64,000 bases of DNA, taken from positions 841,103 to 905,102 of the forward strand of contig BJOX01000008.1 of NCBI GenBank assembly GCA_009731375.1, in the 5' to 3' direction. The DNA comes from Paulinella micropora (Eukaryota; Cercozoa; Imbricatea; Euglyphida). The stretch's first letter is position 1, and each line of letters starts with the position of its first letter. The translations under genes and the position numbers were made by a program. The notes below the pieces were generated by a model that saw only the letters and a program-made list of their open reading frames with translations, made no database searches and had not been told where the DNA came from. Below, piece after piece: positions 43,503-53,162 of the stretch.

Positions 43503-43913
43503 TGATCATTTATGTATTCGCGACTTGTCCCACCGCAAAGTATTAAACAAGCCTTAAAAATATGAAAAACCAACATTTGATATATAGAAAACATACATAG
43601 AAAACAAAAAAAACATACCTTTGTTTTACAAAAAAACGACACATGAAGCACACTAAGAGAGATTTCAACGAAATAACGACAAAAACACCATTTTATTCCA
43701 TAACATTGTATATATACTTTTTTATATATGGTTTTTGTCGTTATTTCGTTGAGATCTCTCTTAGTGTGCTTCATGTGTCGTTTTTTTGTAAAACAAAGGT
43801 ATGTTTTTTTGTTTTCTATGTATGTTTTCTATATATCAAATGTTGGTTTTTCATATTTTTAAGGCTTGTTTAATACTTTGTGGTGGGACAAGTCGCGAAT
43901 ACATAAATGATCA
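43503..43913. repeat. Large inverted repeat, ~185-bp arms
   Basis: The left arm (43503-43689) begins TGATCATTTATGTATTCGCG. The right arm (about 43730-43913) is its near-perfect complement, separated by ~40 bp of AT-rich loop. It could be a foldback transposable element, or a terminal structure of the AT-rich virus-like block that begins beside it. The mirrored short frames in the two arms are artefacts. Confidence 0.92.
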
Positions 43914-44119
43914 CACAACAAAATGGGGGAAGGGGGGGGCGGACACTCACGAAGTGAGTGGCGGGGGGGTGGGGGGGGAAAACACACAAAAAATTGCTTT
44001 TTTCTTTTTNNNNNNNNNNAAAGTGCTCCCGTCGCCCAAAAATTGGTGGCACCGGTTCAGCCATAACGATATTATCTTATTGATTTATATATTAAAGACT
44101 TACAAATGTTATATAAAAG

Positions 44120-44421
44120 ATGGCGGAGGAAATCAAACATGAGAAGTGCGGTAGGTGTAGATGCTGGAGACTACCTACACAATTTTTGAATGACAAGGGA
44201 CGAAGGTTGAAGACTTGTGAAAATTGTAGAATAAAAGGTAGAGCGGAGAGGGCTAGGTATAAATGCGAACATAATAAAGAAAAATACTCTTGCAATTACT
44301 GCGGTTCGAGGTACATGAGCGAACATAACAGAAATAAATACTATTGCAAGGACTGCGGGGTGGGGGGCAGAAACGCCAATGTAAAGAGTGCGGTGAGGTA
44401 AGACAGATTATAGTAAAATAA
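44120..44421 (+). CDS. Cys-rich zinc-binding protein with C-x-H-N-K repeats, one probable frameshift
   Basis: The frame starts MAEEIKHEKCGRCRCW and contains a series of C-x2-C pairs: CGRCRC, CENC, then KCEHNKEKYSCNYCG and SEHNRNKYYCKDCG. C-x-H-N-K...C-x2-C repeats of this kind occur in small zinc proteins of large DNA viruses and their hosts. The uninterrupted frame ends at 44403 in unrelated residues. One base up in the G run at 44357-44368 the other frame continues QCKECG to a stop at 44421, restoring the pattern, so a single G was probably lost there. TATAAAAG lies immediately before the ATG. Function is unknown; nucleic acid binding is plausible. Confidence 0.6.
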
Positions 44422-45223
44422 GGCTTGCTAGGTGTCCTTATTTTTGGTGGCGAGGTGCTTTTTTTTTTTCATTTTTTTTAAGATACTCATTTTATTGGTT
44501 CATTTTTTTCTCTAAAAATTGAAAAAAAAAGTTTGAAAATGTCAAAAAAAAAATCAATTTTTTCAATGTTTTGGAGGCCAAGTTTTCAATCGGTTTATTA
44601 CCCGCGATGAATAGGAGAGCGTATTTTGCTGTTTTTGTAAATCAAGGGTACTTATGGAAACAAGGATCCACCAACTCACAAGGACTTAGGCAATAGGTGT
44701 AGGGGGCTTATTTTGTTAAAACGTCTTCATTTAAACTATCGGGTGGTGAAATCCCCTGTTCTCAAATGTAAGATTACCCCCCTTGGCCAAATGGTATTAT
44801 GGACAATAAAGGGGAGGGGGTTCGGCCAACTTTCCCAAAAACAGGGGACTAAAACAGGGGACGTCCCCAAGGACATAGTTAAACTCAGTCAAATTAGGTT
44901 AAATCCCTTTTTATATACCCTATTTTTATAATAATAATATTAATAATAATAATAAGGAAGTAAGGATGGGGCGTGTGGTAATATGGGCGGAGTTAGAATT
45001 ACAATAAAATACCGCTTCTAGGGTGTCCTTGTGGTTTTAGGGGACGTTAAAACAAAAAAAAAGGACTTTAAGGACGGGGCGAATAGAAGCCGTTGAAGGT
45101 GATTTGCGCTCTGAGACATAACCGCGGAGCAAACAATACGGAAGCGTCGGCGAAGCGGGATTGAGAGAGGGGAGTTAATTTTTATTTAAACATATTATGT
45201 ATAATATATATAAGATATAAGAC
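44422..45223. other. AT-rich intergenic region with homopolymers
   Basis: About 800 bp with T and A runs near 44460-44550 and (AAT)n near 44930-44954. One plus frame at 44713-44931 lacks any motif and is not supported. TATAATATATATAAGATATAAG lies just before the next ATG (45224), in a form resembling the other TATA-like words of the block. Confidence 0.45.
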
Positions 45224-46017
45224 ATGCCACCACCATTTAAGTATTTAACGGACGAAGCGCGACTGGATGCTCGTAAAAAGTCTCAGAATGCGCAAAAAGA
45301 AAACCAGAAATGTACAGAAGAGCAAGCAAGAAGTATTACGAGAAGCACAAGAAGAAAAAAATTATGAAAGAAAAAACAAAGACTTACAAAGTTTATAAAT
45401 TGTTTAATGCCGTAGATGAAAATGACAAAGAATTTTACATAGGTAGCACTCTGCAACAACATTTATATGCCAGACTTAGCCACCATAAATCGCTCGCTAA
45501 GAGAGGCGTTAATAGAAAGTTATATAATCATATGAACAACAAGGGGATTGAAAATTTTAAATGTGTTTTGATTTATGAAGAGACAGCAGAAAACCATAAC
45601 ATTGATAGACAGAGAGAATTAGAACAAAAATATATATGCGAACTAAAACCAACACTGAATATAAACACTGCAAAAGGAGCGGGAACCACAAATGAAGACA
45701 GAGAATGGATTAGATTTGAAGAACGAGTTTTTAAAAACGATGAAGAAAAGAAACGACTGGAAAATAATAAAAAATACTTTGAAGAATATCACAAAAAATA
45801 TTATGATATAAAAAAAGAATAAATCAAAGCACGCCAAAAATTATATTACGACAAAAACAAGGATGTTTTGTTGAGAAAGAAAAAAGAAGAATTTGACAAA
45901 ATAAGAGAAAGTAAAAAATATTATTGTGAGGCATGTAGTTTTACAGGTGTAAGCGAGACGGCTCTAACTATACATAATAGATCAAAAGGTCATATTTCAA
46001 AGAGTGAAAAAATTTGA
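45224..46017 (+). CDS. GIY-YIG endonuclease with C-terminal C2H2 finger, interrupted
   Basis: The uninterrupted frame is 45310-45822. It carries a GIY-YIG nuclease domain: VYKLF at residues 28-32, YIGST at 43-47, the catalytic-type Arg in ARLSHHK (55-60) and a closing LNINTA. These enzymes nick or cut DNA and often act in mobile introns or viral recombination. Two breaks are visible. Upstream, ATG 45224 opens a frame (MPPPFKYLTDEA) that would join after a one-base shift near 45300. Downstream, a single TAA at 45820-45822 is followed in the same frame by 64 codons to TGA 46017, including a C2H2-like finger (YYCEACSFTG...HNRSKGH). So the full protein was probably about 260 residues; this copy needs correction or readthrough. 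Confidence 0.7.
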
Positions 46018-46109
46018 AATGTATATACTGCCCCTTCTAAATGTTTTTTTGTCCCAAATGCCCCTTATTGGCGGACTATTTTATATATAATTTCCATTTA
46101 AAGCCAAGA

Positions 46110-46194
46110 TAAATATATTTCTTATATATAGTATCTATAAGAATACTACATATAATTTACGACCACACAAAAAAGTTTTATAACCTTATTATAG
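46110..46194 (+). promoter_or_regulatory. AT-rich upstream region with TTATATATAG
   Basis: TTATATATAG at about 46120-46129 lies ~70 bp before the polymerase-helicase ATG. Similar words precede 45224 (ATATATATAAG) and 48685 (TTATATATAG), and one is present between the divergent genes at 49.9 kb. A shared promoter element is inferred. Confidence 0.45.
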
Positions 46195-48618
46195 ATGGAT
46201 GTTGATGAGGCAACCCGCACTCAGTTTATTAACAAAGAGGAGTTGTTTGATGGGAACAAACTATCCTATATTATTAACAAATTTGATGACTTAAAAAGCC
46301 AACTGCGAGAGAAATGTTTCAAAGACGGAAGTCCTATAACACTGCTAAAAAAATATATTCAAAAAGTATTCAATAATAAAGTCTCTGTAGTGTATCGGCA
46401 AAATGGGGGCAAAGGTAGATTTAATGCTGTAGGCTCATTATCTCTCCAAAACATACCGCGCGAGATAAGGCATACTATCGCCCGCGATTACTATGTAGAT
46501 ATTGATATGGTAAATGCGCATCCAGTCATACTACTACATTTATGTGCGATATTTAACTTTGAAGCGAAATATCTGCGATCGTATGTGAAAAATAGAGAGA
46601 AGGTAATAGCCGATCTCACGAGCAAAAACGAGACGATTGACAGAGACAAGGCAAAACAGATTATCCTATCCGTCCTAAATGGAGGCGAAAAGGATTACAA
46701 TGCAGTCGCGAAAAAGACGAGGTTTCTAACCGCCTTCAAACAAGAAATGAAAGCCCTACATGGAAAGTTTGCGGGGGCAGACATTAAAGAATTTGAAAAA
46801 GTTAAGCAGAGGCAGATTAACAGAGGCGAAGACTTCAACCACGAGGCCAGTTATATGAATACATTGTTATGCGACTTTGAAAACAAAATTCTACAAGTTA
46901 TGCTAGACTATTTTGGAAATCCTATTATGCGTGTTTTATGCTTTGACGGCTTGATGCTAGAAAAGAAGGACTACGATCTGGAAAGTTGTTCAAAGGTCAT
47001 TAAGGAGAAATTAGGAATAGACATGGCTCTTAAATCAAAGGAAATGAATGAAGGCCTAACCTTTCCAGAAAATGCAATTATTGAGCCTTATCAAACTCTC
47101 AGCCTTAAATACTTTGGAGATATGGATAACGTATATATTCAACACTATAGAGAGAATGAGGCGAGCCTTGAAAGACTGGAAGAATGGCGCAGTTGTATAA
47201 ACATAGTATCAAGGGGAGGCGGTCAAGTCGTGATGACTTTAAATCTAGACATTGACGAAGAGACAGGAGACCGATCCGAATATTATGTACAAGCAGAAGC
47301 AGGCGCAATGATGTCCGCATTAAGTTTTGAATGTTTTGTGCGGAATCCAGAATACATTGAAGAATTGAAAGGAGACAAACACGACTCGCGGGCAAAACAA
47401 TGGCTGTATCAACACTTTGGAAATGGCAATCAGTTTTCAACTGGATACGCAAAAGACATGATGCAAAAGCGGAAAATTAAACGATATGACGACTTCATGT
47501 TTTACCCGTATTTGAAGCGAGTGGGGATACCCCCAGTATATTCTAACAAACTAAATTTGTTTATGGGGTTTCCTATGGATAATATTCCATTTGAAAGTGT
47601 AAAAACAAAATACAATTTTGAAGAGAGTGCCTTATATAAACATCTAAAAACTGACTTTTTCACGGAAGGTCAGGGCGAGTTAGACAACTTTTTGGATAGT
47701 GTCGCGGACATGATACAGAAACCAAATGTAAATAGAGGTATTGGTCATTTGTTTTACTCAGTCCAAGGAACTGGAAAAGGCATAATGAGCAAATTTATGG
47801 AGAGGTTGTTGGGAACGCAAAATCATGTGGTCATCAAAGACTTTAGCAGATACATGGAAAAATTCAATGTCGCATATGCGAACAAGATATTGAAAGTGTT
47901 TGAAGAACTGCCCGAGAAAGGCGGGGCTTTTACGATGAGCGACCGCTTAAAAAGTCAAATTGACCAAAAAGACGAAATAATAGAGCCCAAGGGAAGCAAG
48001 CAATACAAAGTAAAACATTTCGCCAGATACTGGTTTTACACGAATAACGAAAACACGTTATACATAGAAGGAAGCGACAGGCGGTATTCACTCCACAAAA
48101 TAAGCGGGAAGCACGCGGACGATAAAGTATATTTCGCCAAAATTCTAGATGAAATAAACGACGATGACTTTATCAGATGTGCCTTTGAATACTTCGCCAC
48201 TAGACAATACGAAGAAATAAGTGTTATGACCGCATTTAAAACAAAATACAAGACGGAGCAGAAAATGGCCAACCTCCCCAAGGCTATTAAGTTTATGATT
48301 GACACCATTGAAGCAAAATTTGACAAAGTTGAAAGCAAAGATATGAAAGTGGAATCGGTGCATCTATGCGAAAGATACAGGGAGTGGTGCTCAGAACAGG
48401 GAATATCTTATCATAAAGGAGCCTTCTTCACTCAACTGAAGCATGTAGGCATAGATAAACCCAAACAAAGCGGAGGAAAAAACAACAAAAAATACAGATT
48501 TACAATAAATGTCAGCACAATCCGAGACAAGATACGCGAGTATATAAAGGACGACGAATACGACTTCAATTTTGGATCGGGAGTTAATGAAGAGGATGAT
48601 GATGTCTTTTGGATGTAA
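46195..48618 (+). CDS. TVpol-type DNA polymerase fused to superfamily 3 helicase
   Basis: A single 807-residue intact frame, the replication protein of the block. The N-terminal half matches TVpol, the family A-related polymerase of virophages and related transposons: motif A-like YYVDIDMVNAHPVILL at ~100-115, a basic helix with ILSVLNGG (~160-175), and motif C-like VLCFDGLML at ~246-254. The C-terminal half is a superfamily 3 helicase: Walker A QGTGKG near 523-528, Walker B KVFEELPE near 567-574, motif C YTNNENTLY near 615-623, then SDRRYSL as sensor/Arg finger. It would unwind and copy the viral DNA. A short C-terminal winged-helix-like segment may follow but is not certain. Being intact while neighbours are broken is notable. 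Fusion and motifs make the call firm. Confidence 0.85.
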   Translation: MDVDEATRTQFINKEELFDGNKLSYIINKFDDLKSQLREKCFKDGSPITLLKKYIQKVFNNKVSVVYRQNGGKGRFNAVGSLSLQNIPREIRHTIARDYYVDIDMVNAHPVILLHLCAIFNFEAKYLRSYVKNREKVIADLTSKNETIDRDKAKQIILSVLNGGEKDYNAVAKKTRFLTAFKQEMKALHGKFAGADIKEFEKVKQRQINRGEDFNHEASYMNTLLCDFENKILQVMLDYFGNPIMRVLCFDGLMLEKKDYDLESCSKVIKEKLGIDMALKSKEMNEGLTFPENAIIEPYQTLSLKYFGDMDNVYIQHYRENEASLERLEEWRSCINIVSRGGGQVVMTLNLDIDEETGDRSEYYVQAEAGAMMSALSFECFVRNPEYIEELKGDKHDSRAKQWLYQHFGNGNQFSTGYAKDMMQKRKIKRYDDFMFYPYLKRVGIPPVYSNKLNLFMGFPMDNIPFESVKTKYNFEESALYKHLKTDFFTEGQGELDNFLDSVADMIQKPNVNRGIGHLFYSVQGTGKGIMSKFMERLLGTQNHVVIKDFSRYMEKFNVAYANKILKVFEELPEKGGAFTMSDRLKSQIDQKDEIIEPKGSKQYKVKHFARYWFYTNNENTLYIEGSDRRYSLHKISGKHADDKVYFAKILDEINDDDFIRCAFEYFATRQYEEISVMTAFKTKYKTEQKMANLPKAIKFMIDTIEAKFDKVESKDMKVESVHLCERYREWCSEQGISYHKGAFFTQLKHVGIDKPKQSGGKNNKKYRFTINVSTIRDKIREYIKDDEYDFNFGSGVNEEDDDVFWM

Positions 48619-48684
48619 TATTATTGTCTTCAATATTGAAAACAATATTAAAAAACTGATTTTTTTGTTATGCTTATATATAGC

Positions 48685-49260
48685 ATGCCATCAACCAAAG
48701 GAGAGTATCTGAGCCAAATAGAAAAATGGACTCATTTAAGTAGCGACATAAAACTGCCAACAAGTAAATCGCTCAAAACTGAAATTGTCGCATTTTACGA
48801 AAAATACCGACCCGAACAATCCCCGCGGGGTGATAACGTTGAAGTTTCATCGCCCCCCGTTGATACATTGAAGAACGTCGTTTTTAATGACGAACCAGAA
48901 GAATTTACGCCTTTTAAAGAAAGTGATTTGAAGGAAACTGGTATTACTGAAATCAAGGCCAACGTAGGAGAAGAATTGGCGAAAAAAGAAATGCCTGTTT
49001 TGGAAGCNNNNNNNNNNTACATTTGAAAGTATCAAAAAGACCCGTTTAACTTCTTGTATATGAAAGTGGAAGACCGCACCATAATGCAGGAGGATATGAA
49101 TAAATGGCACGAGAGTAGATACGCACACATACCACCAGACCAACGCCCCATTCTTAAATATGGTAAGTTAGATTATAAGACGTTTTTCCGCGATGTCTTA
49201 TCTCAAGACGAGGGCAAACTCACGACATTAAAAGATATGTATGACAGGTTTCATGTGTAA
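48685..49260 (+). CDS. Unrecognised protein, interrupted by a 10-N gap
   Basis: Starts MPSTKGEYLSQIEKW at 48685, just after TTATATATAG (an in-frame ATG at 48670 also exists). It is acidic and Pro/Glu-rich to the gap at 49008-49017. Beyond the gap another frame continues with DPFNFLYMKVEDRTIMQEDM and ends RFHV at 49260. The two parts most likely form one protein of about 190 residues, but the gap length is artificial, so the join cannot be verified. No family is recognised. It overlaps the convergent minus-strand gene's 3' end by ten bases. Confidence 0.5.
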
Positions 49261-49880
49261 GAGGCAGTTAGTGCTATGTCTCTCATCACATCAATATTAA
49301 AATATGATGGTTTAAAAGATACATAATCCGCAGATGCCGTTTTATAATATACTTCCAATGTTATTGGAGCATCTGTCGCATATGTCAATAAAACCTCATT
49401 AGTCGTATTTCCAGAAATTCGTATTGTTGTATTATTGGTGGTATCAGCGGGATTTGGACAAGTCATTAACCATATCATTTTCATTTGGACTCCGTATCTT
49501 TGACTTAGCCATACACAATCAAAAGACTTATACTCAATGGCGGTTGTATAATTTAGCACTTCGCTGTCAAAGTCATCAACATTGGTTCCGTCCGTTTTAT
49601 GAAACCAAAACTGAAAGGTTCCTATTCCAGACGGGGCGGGCAAATTCAAAGACCCGCGAAAAGCAACTTTAATGAAATAACCATATCCTAAATTAGATAT
49701 TGTTTTGCTACCATAACCGCCCGTGCAAAGAGTAGTGAATGTGGAACTTTCCATCCACGACCTAAGATCAAGGCCAATATAAGCATTTTGAATGTTTCTT
49801 GTTAATGTCGGGGTAGCAGTGATTGCGATAGTTTTCGTATCAATTGACTGCTGTTCTTGCGATCGGCCGAATATATTCAT
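49251..49880 (-). CDS. Unrecognised protein, possible virion component
   Basis: A 209-residue intact frame on the minus strand, starting MNIFGRSQEQQSIDTK. It is rich in Thr, aromatic residues and Gly with alternating hydrophobic pattern (YGYFIKVAFRGSLNLPAPSG, FQFWFHKTDG), suggesting a beta-rich fold such as a virion accessory or fibre-associated protein. No signal peptide or membrane helix. It is divergently placed with the fibre gene over 62 bp, suggesting shared late expression. The structural role is an inference from fold impression and context only. Confidence 0.6.
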   Translation of the reverse strand: MNIFGRSQEQQSIDTKTIAITATPTLTRNIQNAYIGLDLRSWMESSTFTTLCTGGYGSKTISNLGYGYFIKVAFRGSLNLPAPSGIGTFQFWFHKTDGTNVDDFDSEVLNYTTAIEYKSFDCVWLSQRYGVQMKMIWLMTCPNPADTTNNTTIRISGNTTNEVLLTYATDAPITLEVYYKTASADYVSFKPSYFNIDVMRDIALTASYT

Positions 49881-49942
49881 TTTTTAAGACTATATATATA
49901 TCTTATATTATAAGATTGGATATAAAATAATAGAATTAAAAT
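49881..49942. promoter_or_regulatory. Divergent promoter region with TATATATATA
   Basis: The 62-bp spacer between the unrecognised minus-strand gene and the fibre gene contains ACTATATATATATCTTATA, close to the minus-strand ATG, and GATATAAAATA before the plus-strand ATG. Confidence 0.45.
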
Positions 49943-52900
49943 ATGAATCATTTAGGCAATCCGTGGGCATATCACTATTACGGCTCTGTGATAATAGACG
50001 AGGATTTAGAAGTTGATGGTGTATTATATGGAGATCATATTGAAGCAAACTCAATACAAGCAAGGACTGACGACATAACAATATCATCGCGAAATAATAA
50101 CTCTTCTTTGTTGATATCTGATACTGGTTATGTGTCAATTAATAACGAATACGACTTACCAATAGCGGACGGCACGGCTAATCANNNNNNNNNNATAGCG
50201 GATGGCACGGCTAATCAAGTATTAAAAACAGATGGGTTAGGCAATACTTCATTTGCTACATTAACTTCAAGTTATATAAGCGACTTTGAATTAGATAAAT
50301 TAACGGATGTAGTCATAACGGGCACACCCAACAGCAATCAATTGCTTATTTACAGCACAGGGCAATGGAGAAATACAACATCACCTTATCTGAGATTAGA
50401 TGGTGCTTTCAATATGACGGGAACATTAAATATGGGAGGGCAAAGCATAACAAATGTCAATCTTGTTGATGGTGTTGATGTTTCTGTTCTTGATACTTCG
50501 GTGGTTAAACTAACAGGAAACCAAACAATAACGGGGAATAAGGATTTCGTGGATAAAATATCAACATGGTATGGGAAACCGATAATCGTAGGTAGATCAA
50601 CAAAAGGAATAGGTGCGACTGGTGGATTGGAATTGTATGGTAATTATGGCGACCGAACTGGTGGTGCGCACATGCAAGCAATTACATCAGAAGACATTTA
50701 TCCTACTTTTTCGTTAGTCAATTTAGGACATGGTAGTGTGGGTATGGCCTTTGATGCTTATATGGACTCTAACGGATGGGAATCTAGTTATGCGACTTCA
50801 AGTTTTGCGATCGCGAAAGTTAATGATAAATTTAGATTTTTGTATGGTATTGGGAGCATCATTGGGGATGTTGTTCCATGGGATACTGCTCTGGAAATTG
50901 ACACAGCAGGTTTATTAACCGCGAAAGCAATAACGGCGAGTGGATTAATAACGGCAAACGCGGGATTAAATATGGGAGGGCAAAGCATAACAAATGTAAA
51001 TCTGGTTGATGGTGTTGATGTTTCTGTTCCTGATACTTCGGTGGTTAAACTAACAGGAGACCAAACCATAGCGGGTATTAAGACATTTAGCAGTATAATA
51101 AATGCTAGTGCGGGGATTGATATGAAAAGCCAAAGCATAACAAATGTTAATCTTGTTGATGGCGTTGATGTTTCTACTCTTGACACTTCTGTCGTTAAAC
51201 TAACAGGAGACCAAACCATAGCGGGGAATAAAAAATTTACATCAACTTTAGAAGTAAGTGGTTCGTCCAATCCTACTACTTTTGACGGCATCGGCATAGC
51301 ATTTGATACAAAAATAGGAATGATTGCCGCACAAAAAACAGCAACAGCGACTTGGTATCCGATACAAATAACTGGTTCGTATGTAGAGTTATATTCGGGT
51401 AATACTTTAATTATAACCGCAACTGGAACAACATTAACTTTGAATAACAACAAAATAACAAACTTAGCCACACCATCAGCAACAACGGACGGAGCAAAGA
51501 AAAGTTATGTGGATACATTAGACGGGCAAAATGTGAAACTAACAGGAAACCAAACCATAGCAGGAATTAAGACATATAGCAGTGGTGTTGAAATAACAGG
51601 AAATTCAATCAATTCAACAACAAAGGGTACATTTATCGTTTTCAATTCTACCAGTAATATCGGGTCAATTGCTTCTTTGGATATGAAAACTGCAACATAT
51701 TACAACTTTGACATTTCTGCGAAAAAAATAAGTTTTATTATTGACGGGGCAATCGTCGGTTGGGTAAATGCTTCGGGGCTAGATTGTAATAGTAGCAAAA
51801 TAGCCAACCTTGGAACTCCGACATTAGCGACGGATGGAGCGACAAAAGGGTATGCGGACACATTGGACGGGCGAAATGTAAAACTAACAGGAGACCAAAC
51901 CATAACAGGAAGTAAAACATTTAATGGGGCGAGCACTGTGATAAAATATCTAACTTTAACGAACAATGCCGATTTTAATAATCAAACTATCACTAATGGT
52001 GGAAATATAACATATAATGGGGCGAGGATATTAAACCAAAATGGAGGTGATATATTCTTTTCACAGACATCAGGAGATTATCAGTATTTCTTATTTACTC
52101 TAAATACTGCTACAAGTGGAACCGCAGACCAACGAGGTTATGTATTTACGAATGTAGCATCTGATGTAAAAGGGGCGGGACTTTATATTTCAAAACTTTT
52201 GGACAATAAAAGTGCTTCGTCTGACATTGTCCGTTTTAACAATGCTGGCGGTATGCGATTTTATGGTGCTTTGGATATGAACTCAAACAACATAACAAAT
52301 GGTGGAACAATAACGGGAACTACATTAACGGCAACTGCTGGTATGACTACAACAACATTAACAACGAGCGACAAAATAACAACAGCATCAGGCAAACCAA
52401 GAATCATAGGCAATACAACGAAAGGCGCAGGGGCGACAGGTGGTTTAGAATTATATGGAACGGCTTCAAATATCGGAGGAGCACACTTACAAGCAATAAC
52501 AATGGCGGATGCTTATCCAACATTTCAATTATTGAACTGGACACACGACAATGTAGGCGTAAGTTTTGATGCTTATTATGACGGCTCAAACTGGAAATCA
52601 AGTAATTCTGGTTCAAACTTTCAAATATACAAAAACTCAAACAAACTTGCTTTTAACTATAAATCAGGAATAACAGCAGGAAGCAATATAACATGGTCTG
52701 AGGCGATGAATGTAAGCACAGCAGGATTATTAACTGCGAGTGCGGGGATTACATATACTGGCACACTAACATCAGCAACGAATGCCAGTGGAGCGAAAAT
52801 AGGAGTTCAGGGAATAACAGACGGAACAAATGCAAAAGGAATATTTCTATGGGATACGACTAATACGAGTTGGGGGATTTATGCAGCATCTGGCGGAGGT

Positions 52901-53162
52901 GGAAACACTAGAAGTTTGGCAAATGGTTTGGCGGTTTCTGGAAATGATTTAAGTTCGCATAGTTTTCGGTTTAGGGTTGCTAATGATTCTACAATGGGTT
53001 TTGTATGGGAGAATTCAGCAGAGCAATTGTTGATGTCGTTGAATGGACTCAATGGGACTTTATGGACAAAAGGATTGATTACGGCAAATGCGGGAATTAC
53101 ATATTCTGGGGTGCTATCATCGGCATTAGCATCAACTAATGGGGCAAAAATAGCAATTCAAG
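49943..53162 (+). CDS. Repetitive fibre-like protein, 3' end cut at a junction
   Basis: About 1,070 residues of fibre-type repeats. The unit VKLTG[ND]QTI[AT]GxK[TK][FY] occurs five times (residues ~190, 370, 422, 532, 648). GGQSITNVNLVDGVDVS recurs between units, and a GATGGLELYG module occurs twice (~230 and ~830). Such repeats are typical of phage tail fibres and of fibre-like proteins in algal viruses, where they form trimeric beta-rich shafts that bind the host surface. A 10-N gap at 50185-50194 has the same ~22 bases on both sides, so it is probably an unmerged overlap. At about 53163 the frame leaves AT-rich sequence and reads ~40 unrelated GC-rich codons to a stop at 53287, so the native C-terminal (receptor-binding) end is absent. 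Confidence 0.75.

Larger units (their letters stand above)
43914..53162. mobile_element. AT-rich virus-like (polinton-like virus/virophage type) block, partial
   Basis: A compact, intronless AT-rich gene cluster unlike the surrounding DNA: Cys-rich zinc protein, GIY-YIG nuclease, TVpol plus SF3 helicase, two unrecognised proteins and a long fibre protein. TVpol-helicase fusions are known from virophages, polinton-like viruses and related transposons. Short intergenic spaces carry TATATATA words before starts. A major capsid protein, packaging ATPase and cysteine protease are not visible, so the block is incomplete or these genes are elsewhere. The left limit is set at the inverted repeat by inference. 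The right limit is a sharp base-composition change inside the fibre gene. Confidence 0.65.

Noticed and set aside
43382-43873. Two similar ORFs on opposite strands with the same peptide segments
   Set aside because: They are mirror readings of the two arms of the inverted repeat.
42930-43913. CRISPR-like array
   Set aside because: Spacing of the palindromes is irregular and linkers are themselves repeated rather than unique; this is eukaryotic satellite DNA and no cas genes are present.
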